Origin: Alisma plantago-aquatica
Lineage: Eukaryota; Streptophyta; Magnoliopsida; Alismatales; Alismataceae
Direction of reading: 5' to 3'
Length of the DNA: 64,000 bases
Assembly (NCBI GenBank): GCA_963693085.1
Contig: OY856409.1
Coordinates: forward strand, 239,188,558-239,252,557
The stretch's first letter is position 1, and the number at the start of each line of letters is the position of its first letter. Below the pieces are notes generated by a model. That model saw only the letters and a list, made by a program, of their open reading frames with translations. It was not told where the DNA came from and did no database searches. Below, piece after piece: positions 34,814-48,272 of the stretch. Made by a program: the position numbers and the translations under genes.

Positions 34814-37486
34814 CAACACAAATCTCTAGGGTAGGCTGTCACACGCCTAGATCTAGGGTTTAACACAAATCCGTGAAGTAGAAAAGGAGGTCGAGGGGGG
34901 GGGGATGGATAGGCCGAATATAGGCGGCAACTATCGATTCTTCCACTTTGACCTTTGATCGTGCCCCCTTCCTTTACCATTGGCGGTGCCACCCATCCAA
35001 GCGAGCCAAGCCGCAGCCAAAGAGGGATTCACCTCGCGCACGGATGCCATGGTCACCAGCCGCCGGGCTCTCCAAACCGTCATTCTATTTTGGGCATGAA
35101 ATAGGGGAAAACGCCCCTTTCCATCGGGTGAAGAAGGAGGATCCGCCTGGGCTGAGAAAATTTGCTGATGCCCCTAAGCTGTTGGATCGTCTTCCGAAGG
35201 CCAAGAATGGATGATGAGGTAACATATTCAAAAAATCATAACTTGAGATTTCATTATCCTTTCTGGCCATATAAGGTATCAATAGAAAGATTTTCAAAGG
35301 TACTATATTCTAAAAATATCTCTAGGATGTGATTTGGACGTATGTTATTTATTATGTGTTGGGTAGCCAAAACTAAATGATTTTGATGTTTTGTCAATTA
35401 AAAATAGCAAACGAATTTATAAATTCATGTACATTTTATTGAATGTGTATTATGATATTCTTAACATGATTTCAAAGCCTGATCTCTATTATATGAAGTT
35501 TTATTGAGATTTTTGATATAAACCCTAATAAGGGTATTTTGGGTATTTCACCCATGATATGATTTTTAAATGACCTGATATTTTAATACATGATCATTCC
35601 TACATTATATGAATACTTTTCTAGAGATTTGATAAAGTTTCTTGTGTTATTATATTAGTATTTAGTTTTAGATGAGTAGCCATTATGAAAGCATAATAAA
35701 TGATTATCCTGACACTATAAGTGATATATGTATGGCCAATTAGGCATGATATTAGTAATGTGATGGCATTCTACTTTTATTTCATAATTGAGTCAGTAAA
35801 TTTGGAATATGTGACTATGTTTGAGAATTATTCTCATTATATGAAATATATGTTCATATTAGTGCATAAGACGATTTATGTCTTATTTGAGTATAAAGAT
35901 AATACTAATTATATAGTATGAGTTTTATTTTATTTCAACGCTAAGATTTTATGGTGATTTTAGATTAAAGTTATGTTTAGTCTAAATAAGAACCCTAAGT
36001 TGGTATATGTAGTTAGGAATATGGGGTTTTGAGATTTAGAAATAGAAAGAGAGAATATAGGCTTGGACTAATAAAACTATGATGATATCCAGGTTATTAA
36101 AGTTATGGAACTTAGAATGGAGACTTCCTTATCGATGCCATCTGTATAAGAGGTAAGTGGTCCATGCCCATGAGTACTCATGTTTTAAGTTCAATATGTT
36201 TACATGTCTCCTGATAAGACTTTTATAATTTATATAATTCAACATTCTAAGATTTTAATGAAAATAAGAATATTTTCATATCTCTATCATTATGCAAGTT
36301 CAGATGTCCAAAATCTCAAATAGAGACATGTTGCTCAAAATAGTTGTGACCCATGGACCAAGTCCATGAGTAAATTAAAGAATCATGTTCCTATAAGATT
36401 TCTTAGAAATGTTTGAAATTAATGAATAAGATTTTAAGATAAGATATGCAAGTAATTTAGTCATACTTAGTTGGTGATTTGGGATAGATTTGTATTGAGC
36501 ATTTAAGTACACATATGTTGTCAGGATTTCTCATATTTATAGGCATAACTATATATTATGATTCCAAGTAAAAACATGCCATTAAGATTTCATACATATG
36601 TATAGATATAACAACTAGATTCCTTAGAATGAATAATATCTAGAATTTAATTACAATATAAGAATATGAATTTTAGAATATTAAGACATGATCTACTTTT
36701 AGAGATAAAGGTACTTTTGGGATCACAATGTGTTGTAAAAATGAGTTCATGATGGCATTATGAGATAATGACACATTAAGTTATGATTAGGTTGCAATAC
36801 AATATTTTATAAGATTTCTATTTTGATATTTAAGGTTTAATATGTAAGTTCATATGTAAAGTTTTAGGGTAACATCATATTTTATAAGAAGGATTGAACC
36901 ATTTTGTCAGAATTGATATTTTTAGATATGTTGTACTTATCATACTTTCATAAGCTTGACTTATGATACTTTGTACACTTAGTATTTCTATATTCATGTC
37001 AGATCCTTTCTCATAAGACATTAGACTCATTTATGATATAATTAGTATAATGAATTAATATTATCAAATAAGAGTTTTAGAATAAGGTTTACCTAGATAA
37101 TGAGATACATGTTCAAATCCAGCAATGAATCAAGTTTAGAATTTAAGAATAAGAGATTTAGATTCAGACTTAGACTACTCACCATGTGAGTAGCCAGATT
37201 TTGAATAGAGGTACATGATATGGGTTATAGACCCAATCTCAATTATGTTGTAATTTGAAATACATATTCAAGTTCCATAATAGATTCATTTCAGATTTGA
37301 AAGAGCAAAGATTCAATTTCATATTTCAGATTTCAGATTCAAAACTAAGTACATGTTTAGTACTCAGTTTCAGATAAGTTCAGATTCAGAGTTTAGTAAA
37401 GATAGACTTAAGATAATTAATTCAAAACCTTCACATGATACATTATATAATAAGTCCTCACCAGAGAGTCCCGTGACGATTCAGAG

Positions 37487-37633
37487 GGCGCACTGTGCCA
37501 GACACTACGGGTGTCACAGAGGGAATTTATGCAATCAGAGGGTGTGTTGCACCATAGAGGACACTTCGGTGTCAACAGAGGGCACGCTGTGCCAACAGAG
37601 GGTGTGTTGCACCATAGAGGACACTTCGGTGTC
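37487..37633 (+). repeat. Hairpin array, T LTR 3
   Basis: Same seven hairpins. Differences: loop GCT in the fifth hairpin and a G-U closing pair in the sixth (GGTGT/GCACC); stems remain paired. Confidence 0.78.
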
Positions 37634-38344
37634 ACAGAGGAGGACTTATTGTATAATGGTGGCCACAAACAGATAAAAATCATAAGTAAAAGATACTTAA
37701 GATTAGAGCATGTCTATAATCTCATCCACGAGTGTGATGAGAGGAATTCAGATAAGATATTTATGATCCAGAGACTTTGGCGTAGGACATGATACCTAGA
37801 GTATAGGTCTCCAGAAAAGATAGAGTAGAAAATAAGAGTTTAAGAAATGAGAGATAATATGTTTCTATATTTAATCATAGTTTAATGTTCATTTTATATT
37901 TATGATTTCAAGAATCTTTTGTAATATTTCAATTCTTTAGCAATGTACATTTTAGAATACTCATGCCACTTACTCTAATGACTGTTTTTCCCAATGCATG
38001 GCTGGGGACGTGATGTCCGCAGGATTCATAGCAGCTGAGGATCAAAGGATCAAGTAAAGGTTGAGGAGATTATCAAGCTTGCCTAGTGGGGTGCCATTTA
38101 CCTAGACGATCCAGAGTTTTGACATATTTTCATTATGTCTAGTAGTGTTGTTAATTAGATTAGATTTTATGGTTTAACTTGATGTAGTTTTCTGTTTATA
38201 AAAAGTATGTATGAATCAGTTTTAAAGTTATGCAAAGTGTTTCATTTGCTTTAATTGCAACGATTATCATGTTTGTGACACTCCCAGATGAAGAAAAAAA
38301 ATTTATAGCTTCCGCTCATGTGTTATGAAAATCTGGGTGTTACA

Positions 38345-39096
38345 ATATGGTATCAGAGCAATTTGGTAAATGGCCACTAGGCAAACGTGATTCTCATAGT
38401 CACCCTAGAGTGAAGAGGTAAGATTAGGGTTTAGGGATAGATACTATAACAAGAATACCATAACATAGAGTGATTATGGGTCTTAATCTTAGAATGGATA
38501 GATATCTTCGAGGTAGAAGTAATCCTTGTTTAGATCTAAATTAGTAACCTAAACCTAGCTAATGAGGTTTCTTCTCCATTTCAGTGGTTATGTCCAGCCA
38601 ATTGAGAATTAAAAAGGAATTTCATAAGCACTAGACTTTTATGCATCTCTCCTTTCTTACTAGCCCATGTGGTATGGGACACATGTGTTAGTGGGTTAGT
38701 GAGGGATAGCATGTCAGGATCCCGCATTTCTAGGTATGTGCCTGATCACCACATATCTAGGAATGTAGGAGTTCCCTAAAGAACCCAAGATTAGACAACC
38801 ATGTGCAACTAATGTTAGGAAGTCAAGATAAGGTTGAGGTAGATGCCCTAAGTATAGAGACAAGTTTAGTTTCATAAATCCTAGGTATGAGTGGAGCAGT
38901 AGACCAAGGTAATAGTTGATGAGCACATATTTTTTTTTATAAAAATACATTTTATATTTCTTTTCATGCAAAATCTTGAACAGAAGAGTACCTTAATATA
39001 TTAATTATCGATAAATGAAACGTTTAGTAGGACCCTAAGGTAGGTAGTAGCCTAGAGAAATTTTGAGGATGAAATTTATTTTAAGGTGGGTAGAAT
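38345..39096 (+). other. T internal domain 3 (752 bp, non-coding)
   Basis: Third copy of the PBS-to-PPT segment, no gene. Very similar to internal 2. Confidence 0.85.
38348..38359 (+). other. PBS, T internal 3
   Basis: TGGTATCAGAGC after the LTR 3 end. Confidence 0.88.
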
Positions 39097-40042
39097 TGTA
39101 ACATCCTCAATTTCATAGCATATGTAAGCCTTTAATGTGGGGTTTTCTAGTAAAGGCATGTCAAGGGATGCAATGAACCTAACCATGGCTAGGTATGTAA
39201 TTAAGTTCACAAAATGTGTAATACAAGCCATCTGATCAACCAATACACACATAATAACTTAAATGTGTATGATTGTAGTCAGTTGTATATGAATATAAAT
39301 GAATTATTCTTGTGAACAATAATGTGATGATTATATATAATATGAAGACTTGAGTTACTGGTTTGAACTCTAGACCAACTTAAGTCTCATTATTAAGGAA
39401 GTAAAGTAATGTTGGCCTAAGGTATCATATAAAAGCTTCCGTTGAGTGAATATTGATTCATGTTTTAGTTCCATAATCGAGAATAGATATTGGACCTTTT
39501 GAAAGACCAGAGAATGGTTTGGGGGCCCTAGAACCTTTTTCAATCATGATTGAACCAATTAAGATTCACAAATGGGTCCTTGAAGTACAAAATTGGGAAT
39601 ATAGCAAGTATCCCTCATAATAAGTGCTGATAATAATTTTAGTAGATGGCTGATTAGAATATAAGATGGTGGGAGAAATATTTGATGATTTTGATGTATA
39701 TAGTGGCCTAGGTAATTAAATTAGTAATTATAATGTTTTTATTTAAAAGACATGTTTGGAGTATTTGTACACCTAGTTTTTACTTAAAATCTTGCTCATA
39801 TGAAGTTGATGATAATATAGTATTTACCCTAAAATATGAAGTCAAACTGAGCTATAGAGTGGGCTGTATAAATATTTCTTATATTTGAAGTTTTATCAAA
39901 AAGAAGAAGAAAAAGAAAATAAAAGGGGGGGGGGGGCGCGACCCCAGTCCGTGCGGACTGGATGCCACGACCCCTGTTTTCAGGGTCCGAGCAAATCCTC
40001 CTTGAAGGGAGGAATCCGCACAACCGTCTTTGGATCGGAGGC

Positions 40043-40050
40043 TATAAAAA
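40043..40050 (+). promoter_or_regulatory. TATA box, T LTR 4
   Basis: TATAAAAA; upstream perfect palindrome arms at 39944-39961. Confidence 0.65.
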
Positions 40051-42721
40051 CAACACAAATCTCTAGGGTAGGCTGTCACACGCCTAGATCTAGGGTTTAA
40101 CACAAATCCGTGAAGTAGAAAAGGAGGTCGAGGGGGGGATGGATAAGCCGAATATAGGCGGCGGCTATCGATTCTTCCACTTTGACCTTTGATCGTGCCC
40201 CCTTCCTTTACCATCGGCGGTGCCGCCCATCCAAGCGAGCCAAGCCGCAGCCAAAGAGGGCTTCACCTCGCGCATGTATGCCATGGTCACCAGCCGCCAG
40301 TCTCTCCAAACCACCGTTCTATTTTGGGCATGAAATAGGGGAAAACGCCCCTTTCCATCGGGTGAAGAAGGCGGATCCGCCTGGGCTGAGGAAATTTGCT
40401 GATGCCCCTAAGCCGTTGGATCGTCTTCCGAAGGCCAAGAATGGATGATGAGGTAACATATTCAAAAACTCATAACTTGAGATTTCATTATCCTTTCTGG
40501 CCATATAAGGTATCAATAGAAAGATTTTCAAAGGTACTATATTCTAAAAATATCTCTAGGATGTGATTTGGACGTATGTTATTTATTATGTGTTGGGTAG
40601 CCAAAACTAAATGATTTTGGTGTTTTGTCAATTAAAAATAGCAAACGAATTTATAAATTCATGTACATTTTATTGAATGTGTATTATGATATTCTTAACA
40701 TGATTTCAAAGCCTGATCTCTATTATATGAAGTTTTATTGAGATTTTTGATATAAACCCTAATAAGGTTATTTTGGGTATTTCACCCATGATATGATTTT
40801 TAAATGACCTGATATTTTAATACATGATCATTCCTACATTATATGAATACTTTTCTAGAGATTTGATGAAGTTTCTTGTGTTAATATATTAGTATTTAGT
40901 TTTAGATGAGTAGCCATTATGAAAGCATAATAAATGATTATCCTGACACTATATGTGATATATGTATGGCCAATTAGGCATGATATTAGTAATGTGATGG
41001 CATTCTACTTTTATTTCATAATTGAGTCCTTAAAATTTGGAATATTTGACTATGTTTGAGAATTATTCTCATTATATGAAATATATGTTCATATTAGTGC
41101 ATACGACGATTTATGTCTTATTTGAGTATAAAGATAATACTAATTATATAGTATGATTTTTATTTTATTTCAATGCTAAGATTTTATGGTGATTTTAGAT
41201 TAAAGTTATGTTTAGTCTAAATAAGAACCCTAAGTTGGTATATGTAGTTAGGAATATGGGGTTTTGAGATTTAGAAATAGAAAGAGAGAATATAGGCTTG
41301 GACTAATAAAACTATGATGATATCCATGTTATTAAAGTTATGGAACTTAGAATGGAGACTTCCTTATCGATGCCATCTGTATAAGAGGTAAGTGGTCCAT
41401 GCCCATGAGTACTCATGTTTTAAGTTCAATATGTTTACATGTCTCCTGATAAGACTTTTATAATTTATATAATTCAACGTTCTAAGATTTTAATGCAAAT
41501 AAGAATATTTTCATATCTCTATCATTATGCAAGTTCAGATATCCAAAATCTCAAATAGAGACATGTTGCTCAAAGTAGTTGTGACCCATGGACCAAGTCC
41601 ATGAGTAAATTAAAGAATCATGTTCCTATAAGATTTCTTAGAAATGTTTGAAATTAATGAATAAGATTTTAAGATAATATATGCAAGTAATTTAGTCATA
41701 TTTAGTTGGTGATTTGGGATAGCTTTGTATTGAGCATTTAAGTACACATATGTTGTCAGGATTTCTCATATTTATAGGCATAACTATATATTATGATTCC
41801 AAGTAAAAACATGCCATTAAGATTTCATACATATGTATAGATATAACAACTAGATTCCTTAGAATGAATAATATCTAGAATTTAATTACAATATAAGAAT
41901 ATGAATTTCAGAATATTAAGACATGATCTACTTTTAGAGATAAAGGTACTTTTGGGATCACAATGTGTTGTAAAAATGAGTTCATGATGGCATTATGAGA
42001 TAATGACACATTAAGTTATGATTAGGTTGCAATACAATATTTTATAAGATTTCTATTTTGATATTTAAGGTTTAATATGTAAGTTCATATGTAAAGTTTT
42101 AGGGTAACATCATATTTTATAAGAAGGATTGAACCATCTTGTCAGAATTGATATTTTTAGATATGTTGTACTTATCATACTTTCATAAGCTTGACTTATG
42201 ATACTTTGTACACTTAGTATTTCTATATTCATGTCAGATCCTTTCTCATAAGACATTAGACTCATTTATGATATAATTAGTATAATGAAGTAATATTACC
42301 AAATAAGAGTTTTAGAATAAGGTTTACCTAGATAATGAGATACATGTTCAAATCCAGCAATGAATCAAGTTTAGAATTTAAGAATAAGAGATTTAGATTC
42401 AGACTTAGACTACTCACCATGTGAGTAGCCAGATTTTGAATAGAGGTACATGATATGGGTTATAGACCCAATCTCAATTATGTTGTAATTTGAAATACAT
42501 ATTCAAGTTCCATAATAGATTCATTTCAGATTTGAAAGAGCAAAGATTCAGTTTCATATTTCAGATTTCAGATTCAAAACTAAGTACATGTTTAGTACTC
42601 AATTTCAGATAAGTTCAGATTCAGAGTTTAGTAAAGATAGACTTAAGATAATTAATTCAAAACCTTCACATGATACATTATATAATAAGTCCTCACCAGA
42701 GAGTCCTGGGACGATTCAGAG

Positions 42722-42868
42722 GGCGCACTGTGCCAGACACTACGGGTGTCACAGAGGGAATTTATGCCAACAGAGGGTGTGTTGCACCATAGAGGACACT
42801 TCGGTGTCAACAGAGGGCACGTTGTGCCAACAGAGGGTGCGTTGCACCATAGAGGACACTTCGGTGTC
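42722..42868 (+). repeat. Hairpin array, T LTR 4
   Basis: Same seven hairpins with all stems paired: GGCGC/GTGCC, GACAC/GTGTC, GGTGT/GCACC, GACAC/GTGTC, GGCAC/GTGCC, GGTGC/GCACC, GACAC/GTGTC. Confidence 0.8.
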
Positions 42869-43583
42869 ACAGAGGAGGACTTATTGTATAATGGTGGCCA
42901 CAAACAGATAAAAATCATAAGTAAAAGATACTTAAGATTAGAGCATGTCTATAATCTCATCCACGAGTGTGATGAGAGGAATTCAGATAAGATATTTATG
43001 ATCCAGAGACTTTTGCGTAGGCCATGAGACCTAGAGTATAGGTCTCCAGAAAAGATAGAGTAGAAAATAAGAGTTTAAGAAATGAGAGATAATATGTTTC
43101 TAGATTTAATCAGAGTTTAATGTTCATTTTATATTTATGATTTCAATAATATTTTGTAATATTTCAATTCTTTAGCAATGTACATTTTAGAATACTCATG
43201 CCACTTATTCTAATGACTGTTTTTCCCAATGCATGGCTGGGGACGTGATGTCCGCAGGATTCATAGCAGCTGAGGATCAAAGGAACAAGTAAAGGTTGAG
43301 GAGATTATCAAGCTTGCCTAGTAGGGTTCCATTTACCTAGACGATCCAGAGTTTTGACATCTTTTCATTATGTCTAGTAGTGTTTTTAATTAGATTAGAT
43401 TTTATGGTTTAACTTGATGTAGTTTTCTGTTGATAAAAACTATGTATGAATCAGTTTTAAAGTTATGCAAAGTGTTTCATTTGCTTTAATTGCAATGATT
43501 ATCATGTTTGTGACACTCCCAGATGAAGAAAAAAAATTATAGCTTCCGCTCATGTGTTATGAAAATCTGGGTGTTACAGGTCA

Positions 43584-44475
43584 AGTTAAAGGCCAACTGT
43601 TTAGCTGCCTTAGTCAGATGTGACAGTTCAAGTCAAGAAGACCCAGATTCAGTTCTAGGCTTAGCTTCCTAGGTTTTAAGCTAAGTCTTATACAGTGAGA
43701 TCATAGTTCTCTACGAGTCTTCATATGTAGAGTACACTGCATGTGATCAGGGAATAATAAAATGAATGAGAGGTCAAACAAGTGTGTACAGTTATTCAAT
43801 TATTCTTTGTATGTTTCTGAATTATTAGTTCTCTTTATGATCAATCAAGCATTTCATATATTGATTCACTCTTATAGATATTTAGAGTATCCTACCATAT
43901 TTCTGATTGTCAATTATTAGACTCTTTAAAGCTTACTGCTATTATAATTGATATCAATTGCTCAAAAGTATATCTATAATTATATCAGTGCTTTAGACTG
44001 TTTCTTTGAAGTACTCATTCACTGAGTGAGTAGGCTAACCCCTATACTCAAAATTTTTAGGGAAACCAAGTGGATTTGAGGAAGGGCAAAGCATCATAGT
44101 AGATCTACCACATGAGTTAAGTATGAGATTAGTTAAGTTCAGTCGGTCCCTGTCACTCTCGGTCCTAGTATAGATTTGAGAGTGTTGTAAGTAATGTTTT
44201 GTATCTTTGTTTCCTTAATAAGAGAGAATGTATCTGATTATCATGTCATATGTACCTAAGAATGAATGTATGGATGTGTATTGTTTATGTTAAGATCATA
44301 TTAAAGAAATAAATGTTTAGATTCCCTTGTAAAGTTAGTTTATGTGGTTCAATGTGAGAAAACACAGAGTTTGAAAAAGAAGGAAAAAGTTAAGGGTGAT
44401 CTTTGTATTACATTCAATCCTCAATTTATGCCCTAATCTCATGATTAATGGTAATTGTGAGATCGGGGTGTAACA
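43584..44475 (+). repeat. S 3' LTR, right part
   Basis: Continues the LTR after the T array and matches 17156-18047, ending GGGGTGTAACA. Followed by target duplication TATAG. Confidence 0.88.
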
Positions 44476-44480
44476 TATAG

Positions 44481-46754
44481 ACATATTTTTAACTTGAAAT
44501 CTTGAACAATAAGATCATATAAATCATGAATATCTCACTTAACAATGAGGACATGTGAACATGCCAAGAATATTAAATACTAAAGATGCATGGGCATGGA
44601 CCACTTACCTAATTTAGTAAGAGGAAATCCTCCCAAAAGGGTTATTGATCTTTAATATGTTGATAAACATGAAATAATTACCCAAAGTTTCTTAATTATG
44701 GTTCTAAACCCTAATTACACTAAATATAATGATTTGAGAAAAATAACACAAAACATGTCTGGAAACCTAGACCATTAGCTAGATCTCAAAATGCTGATAA
44801 AAAACCATATATATGTCGTCCTCATCTGAGCTCAACATTAATTTCTATGAATTTCTAAAGGTTGGATATATAGTGACCAATTAGAAGAAAGATAAATCGA
44901 TAACCCAAATACTAAAATCTCGACCCATAGAAAAAGTAGAAAGACTAATGACCATTAAATATGTATCTCAATCCTATACATGATAGTGGGTAACATTATT
45001 GACTCACTAAATTCGATCATCAGGACTATATCCGAATCGAAATTAAGGGATACCGAGAATGCCTATTACAACGTGACACATCACTTAAATGAGAGGTGGA
45101 TATATGAGTCATTCCAGCGCCATGTTTCTTCTTGATCTGGCCATTGTGTCAAAAGATAAGGTAGACCTTCAATCACCTGATCAAACTAGAAAGTAGGGTG
45201 ATAGAGGGAGGTGGAGGGGATCTCCATTGGTCTCGTATTGTTCATACAAACCCAAAATCTATCAAAGAGACTATGGGGAACTTAGAGAACCATCTCCACC
45301 CTACCTCCATGGTAGGAGGACCCGAAGGAGGAAACACGTAGTGATATACTAAAAAACTCATAACTCGAAGGTTGTAACTAGTTTTCCACAATCACAGAAC
45401 AATGGAGAAACCAACCACGGTGTAGAAGTATGCTCGTAACCCCCAAATCCAACATTGGGATCATCAACAATAGGGGAAGGAGCTCAAAGTGGAAGAGGCA
45501 AGAGTGCAATAGTGAGACTTCAAACCAATCATAGAATTGTCTTCAGACTAAACTACTACAACTAAAGAAGGTATTGTTGTAGCTTGATGGCATCCAAAAG
45601 GGATGGCCAGTCAATGAACTTTACGACATGCAACTGGGTTCTAGGGTATAGCATCTGGGTGAAAAATACAAGAGAAGGGCATCAGGGAAGTCATTAATGG
45701 TCTTTGAGGAAGCTCACCTGAGAGGCAATTGGATAACAATGGCCTGAGTTGCTTGGTCCAACTCACTGTCTTTGATGAAGGAACACGACTTTCTATTGAT
45801 GTCTTAAAGCACACCAACTAAAATTGACTAAAGGGGAGACTCAACTGGAGATTAGATGACCTTCCTGAATTGTCTTGTGGTGCCTCTCTGGCCTCTTTCG
45901 CGCTCTGTGACTCAAGCTGAAGGGGATGAAAAAGGATAAATTTGGGCATTTTTCATAGAGCTAAAGAGAGGGTTCAAGTTAGGGTTATTTGGATTGAAAG
46001 TGAACTCTTGAATGTGATGGTGGTGAGATATCGATGAGACATGGATGATAGGAAGAGAAAGATTGGCCAGATTCAGTGGGTTGTTCCTCTCCCAAGGCAC
46101 ACATTTAGCATGAGGAAGGGACAAAGTCCCCTCAACTTGATCATGATCTAGCAGTTCTAAAGGAACCCGTGATAAACAAGTAATGCCTGATGCATTAGGT
46201 TCTGAGATCTTTGCGAAACTTAGGGAAGTCACAATAATCAGATGTATAAATGGAATATCTAGACAAGTAGATATGTACATATTCACCCTCTCTTCCTAAC
46301 ATTATTTCACATAGTCAGGGTTATCCGAATCTAATGAAATTTGGTATTCTTTCTAATTCAAATATGAAGAATTTTAATATCAACTAAGATCTTACATTTG
46401 GCCTAGTAAATTGTGTGCTTTACATAATTAGATACTTAAGGTACTTACGACGTTAACAATCATTGGGGGGTTACATTACCAAAATTTAAGAAAAGCTCTA
46501 ATATCTCGTACATACTCATATACTAAGCAATGGAACACCTTATGAACATTTAATGATCAAATTTCTATTTAACCCCACATATCCAATATTGCATAATCAG
46601 GGCTAAGTTGTGCACATTATTAAAGTAAAATGTGATTGAAGCTTGAACCATCCCGTGTAGGACTTATCCTAGGATTTTACTTCATTATAAGAAATTAAAA
46701 TTTTAACTTAACTTGATTTTTTACATCTTGTACTGAAATTCTTAGGATGTTACA
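44481..46754 (-). other. Right part of the U LTR: non-coding
   Basis: 2.27 kb of LTR sequence, somewhat less AT-rich at 45100-45900. The 124-codon minus-strand frame at 45912-46286 has no recognisable domain and is not supported as a gene. Confidence 0.55.
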
Positions 46755-48272
46755 TGCTCGGTCTTCAAGAATATTTTGATAACATTTCCCTACAGTTCTT
46801 TAAGTACACTGATATATATGGGAAGACACCAACCTACACATTTACTTAGAGAACAACCAGGTAAGTTCTGATGAAACATCTTGAAAACCAAACACACATT
46901 ATATACTTGCAATCTAAGTGAGGTTAAGTGTTCACAAACAATCTCAAACTGGGGACTATCCTAGATTTACTCCTAATGAGTAAATTTTGAACGAGTTTCT
47001 AGGATAATGGATAATGTTGTCACTTATATGCCTATGATCTTAGTGTCATCATTCATTTCATAGGTGCAAAAAAGTACACATTAAGATAGGCATATTCTAT
47101 TTATACAACCTAGACAATATTCAAGCACAAACCAAACAAGAAGCCATTCATGCATTTTCATAACAAAATTTTTAAATTCGAATTGGATATACTATTAGAA
47201 TTTAGTGACCTAGCATAATATATAATACATGTATATTCATAGAAAATTATAATATAATTTAGAATTTAATGAATTAAAATAATACATGCATTTTTGTAAC
47301 AAAAAATTACAACTAAAATAATAAAAAAGGAAAACTACCTCACTAGGACAACGTGGTCATGGAGTGATGAGCAATAGAGAAAAAATAGCAACATCAACAA
47401 CATCGCCCATGGAGCAGCAACAACACTGATGGCCAAAAATCTAAGTAGCATAGAAACATCAGCATGGAAGAGCGCCACAGATGGTCCAAGTATCATGATA
47501 GTAGAAGAAGCAATACAAAAGCAGCAATAGAGAAGAAACAATAGTAGAGAAGAATCACAATCACACATGTGGTAATGGTAGCACAATGGAAATGATGAAT
47601 ATGGTGGCGACGATGGTAGCTCGAGCGATGACGATGGTGGTGGTCAGCATGAGTAGTGAAGGCAGCAAAGAAGAGCACAATCACTAGAGAAAAGAGGGCT
47701 ATTAGAGAGATCAAATAGAGAATGAGAGAAATCAATTTTTTAGGTGCTATTAAGTGGATCTTAGTCATCACTTGGTAGTAAAAACCGATGACTAAGTACC
47801 TAGTTGTCAGTTAGCAAAGAAAAACTAATGATATAGTTCTTTCTCTATCGTCACTTATCCAATAATAAATTGACACCATATATAAACATTTCTATTATAA
47901 ACACCAACCTCGATAGGAACAATGCCTTCGGTTTTCCAGAAAAATCTATGCCATAGATTATTCTCTATCATTAGTTATCCACAAAAAAACTGACACCATA
48001 TGTACTTATCCCTATTAAAAATCTCCAACCTCACTAAGACATGTGTTATTCATTTATATCAAACAACTAGTGACATAACCTAATTTGGTGGGAAATATTT
48101 TTTGTGAGGCACGTGGCGGGAACCCTTTGGCATTGGTTCTTTTAGAAAAAATTGAAACCACCAAATTTTTAGAGGTAAAAATTTTCATGGTGTGTGGCTT
48201 ACGATGTCAGTTTTTATAGAGTACAATCGACGATAGAGTTTTTTGTAGGAAAATATATTTCGTGAGAAGGGC
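46755..48272. other. Unassigned repeat-like DNA, possibly CACTA-type, left of element V
   Basis: No gene is supported. 47335-47771 has biased low-complexity frames. 47849-48040 holds a repeated block. The sequence resumes at 57204 after element V and reaches a CACTA-like end at 57473, so both parts may belong to one DNA transposon. The left end was not found. Confidence 0.35.
47849..48040. repeat. Two imperfect ~105-bp direct repeats
   Basis: CTCTATCGTCACTTATCC...TTGACACCATAT...CCAACCTCGATAGG, then CTCTATCATTAGTTATCC...CTGACACCATAT...CCAACCTCACTAAG. They could be subterminal repeats of a DNA transposon. Confidence 0.5.

Larger units (their letters stand above)
33860..38344 (+). repeat. T LTR 3
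   Basis: 4485 bp. Shares TTTTATTTCATAATTG near 35775 with LTR 4 only. Long G run at 34689-34701. Confidence 0.9.
23417..43578 (+). mobile_element. Tandem LTR-retrotransposon concatemer (array T): four LTRs, three internal domains
   Basis: 20162 bp. LTRs at 23417-27879, 28632-33107, 33860-38344 and 39097-43578 alternate with 752-bp internals at 27880-28631, 33108-33859 and 38345-39096. Each LTR runs TGTAACATCC to GGTGTTACA. Each internal starts with a PBS and ends with a PPT. The outer flanks share GGTCA (23412-23416, 43579-43583), so the array occupies a single insertion site in the S LTR. There is no coding gene; a pol-end relic suggests Ty3/gypsy origin. Confidence 0.92.
39097..43578 (+). 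repeat. T LTR 4
   Basis: 4482 bp, ends GGTGTTACA before target duplication GGTCA. Mostly closest to LTR 3, but near its end it shares AAAGGAACAAG with LTR 1, so the copies are mosaic. Confidence 0.9.
14575..44475 (+). mobile_element. Coding-less long-LTR gypsy derivative (element S), interrupted by array T
   Basis: Two LTRs (14575-18047; 20814-23416 plus 43584-44475) bound a 2766-bp internal region with a PBS and PPT. Both outer flanks carry TATAG (14570-14574 and 44476-44480), so the insertion is complete. About 3.5 kb of LTR around a non-coding centre fits the LARD type of non-autonomous element. A relic FEGETFLRG next to the PPT points to Ty3/gypsy descent. Confidence 0.88.
13711..46754 (-). 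mobile_element. LTR of element U, split by element S
   Basis: Minus strand: TGTAACATCC at 46754 to TGTTACA at 13711. Without the S insertion it is 864 + 2274 bases, about 3.1 kb. The primer site at 13698-13708 fixes the inner end. The ends resemble those of family T. No protein-coding content; the second U LTR is not in the window. Confidence 0.65.

Noticed and set aside
42588..43027. Frames of 88-107 codons over the T hairpin arrays with repeated HHRGHFGV-like peptides.
   Set aside because: The peptide repeat follows from the DNA repeat; frames are open on both strands and differ among copies.
45912..46286. 124-codon minus-strand frame in the U LTR.
   Set aside because: Inside a retrotransposon LTR, with no recognisable domain.
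47341..47346. CACTAG as the left end of the CACTA-like element.
   Set aside because: The bases after it do not match the inverted 57473 terminus (CACTAGTACATTTT).
47335..47771. Minus-strand frames of 83 and 92 codons.
   Set aside because: Strongly biased composition (Leu/Ile/Cys, His runs) from low-complexity DNA; no domain.
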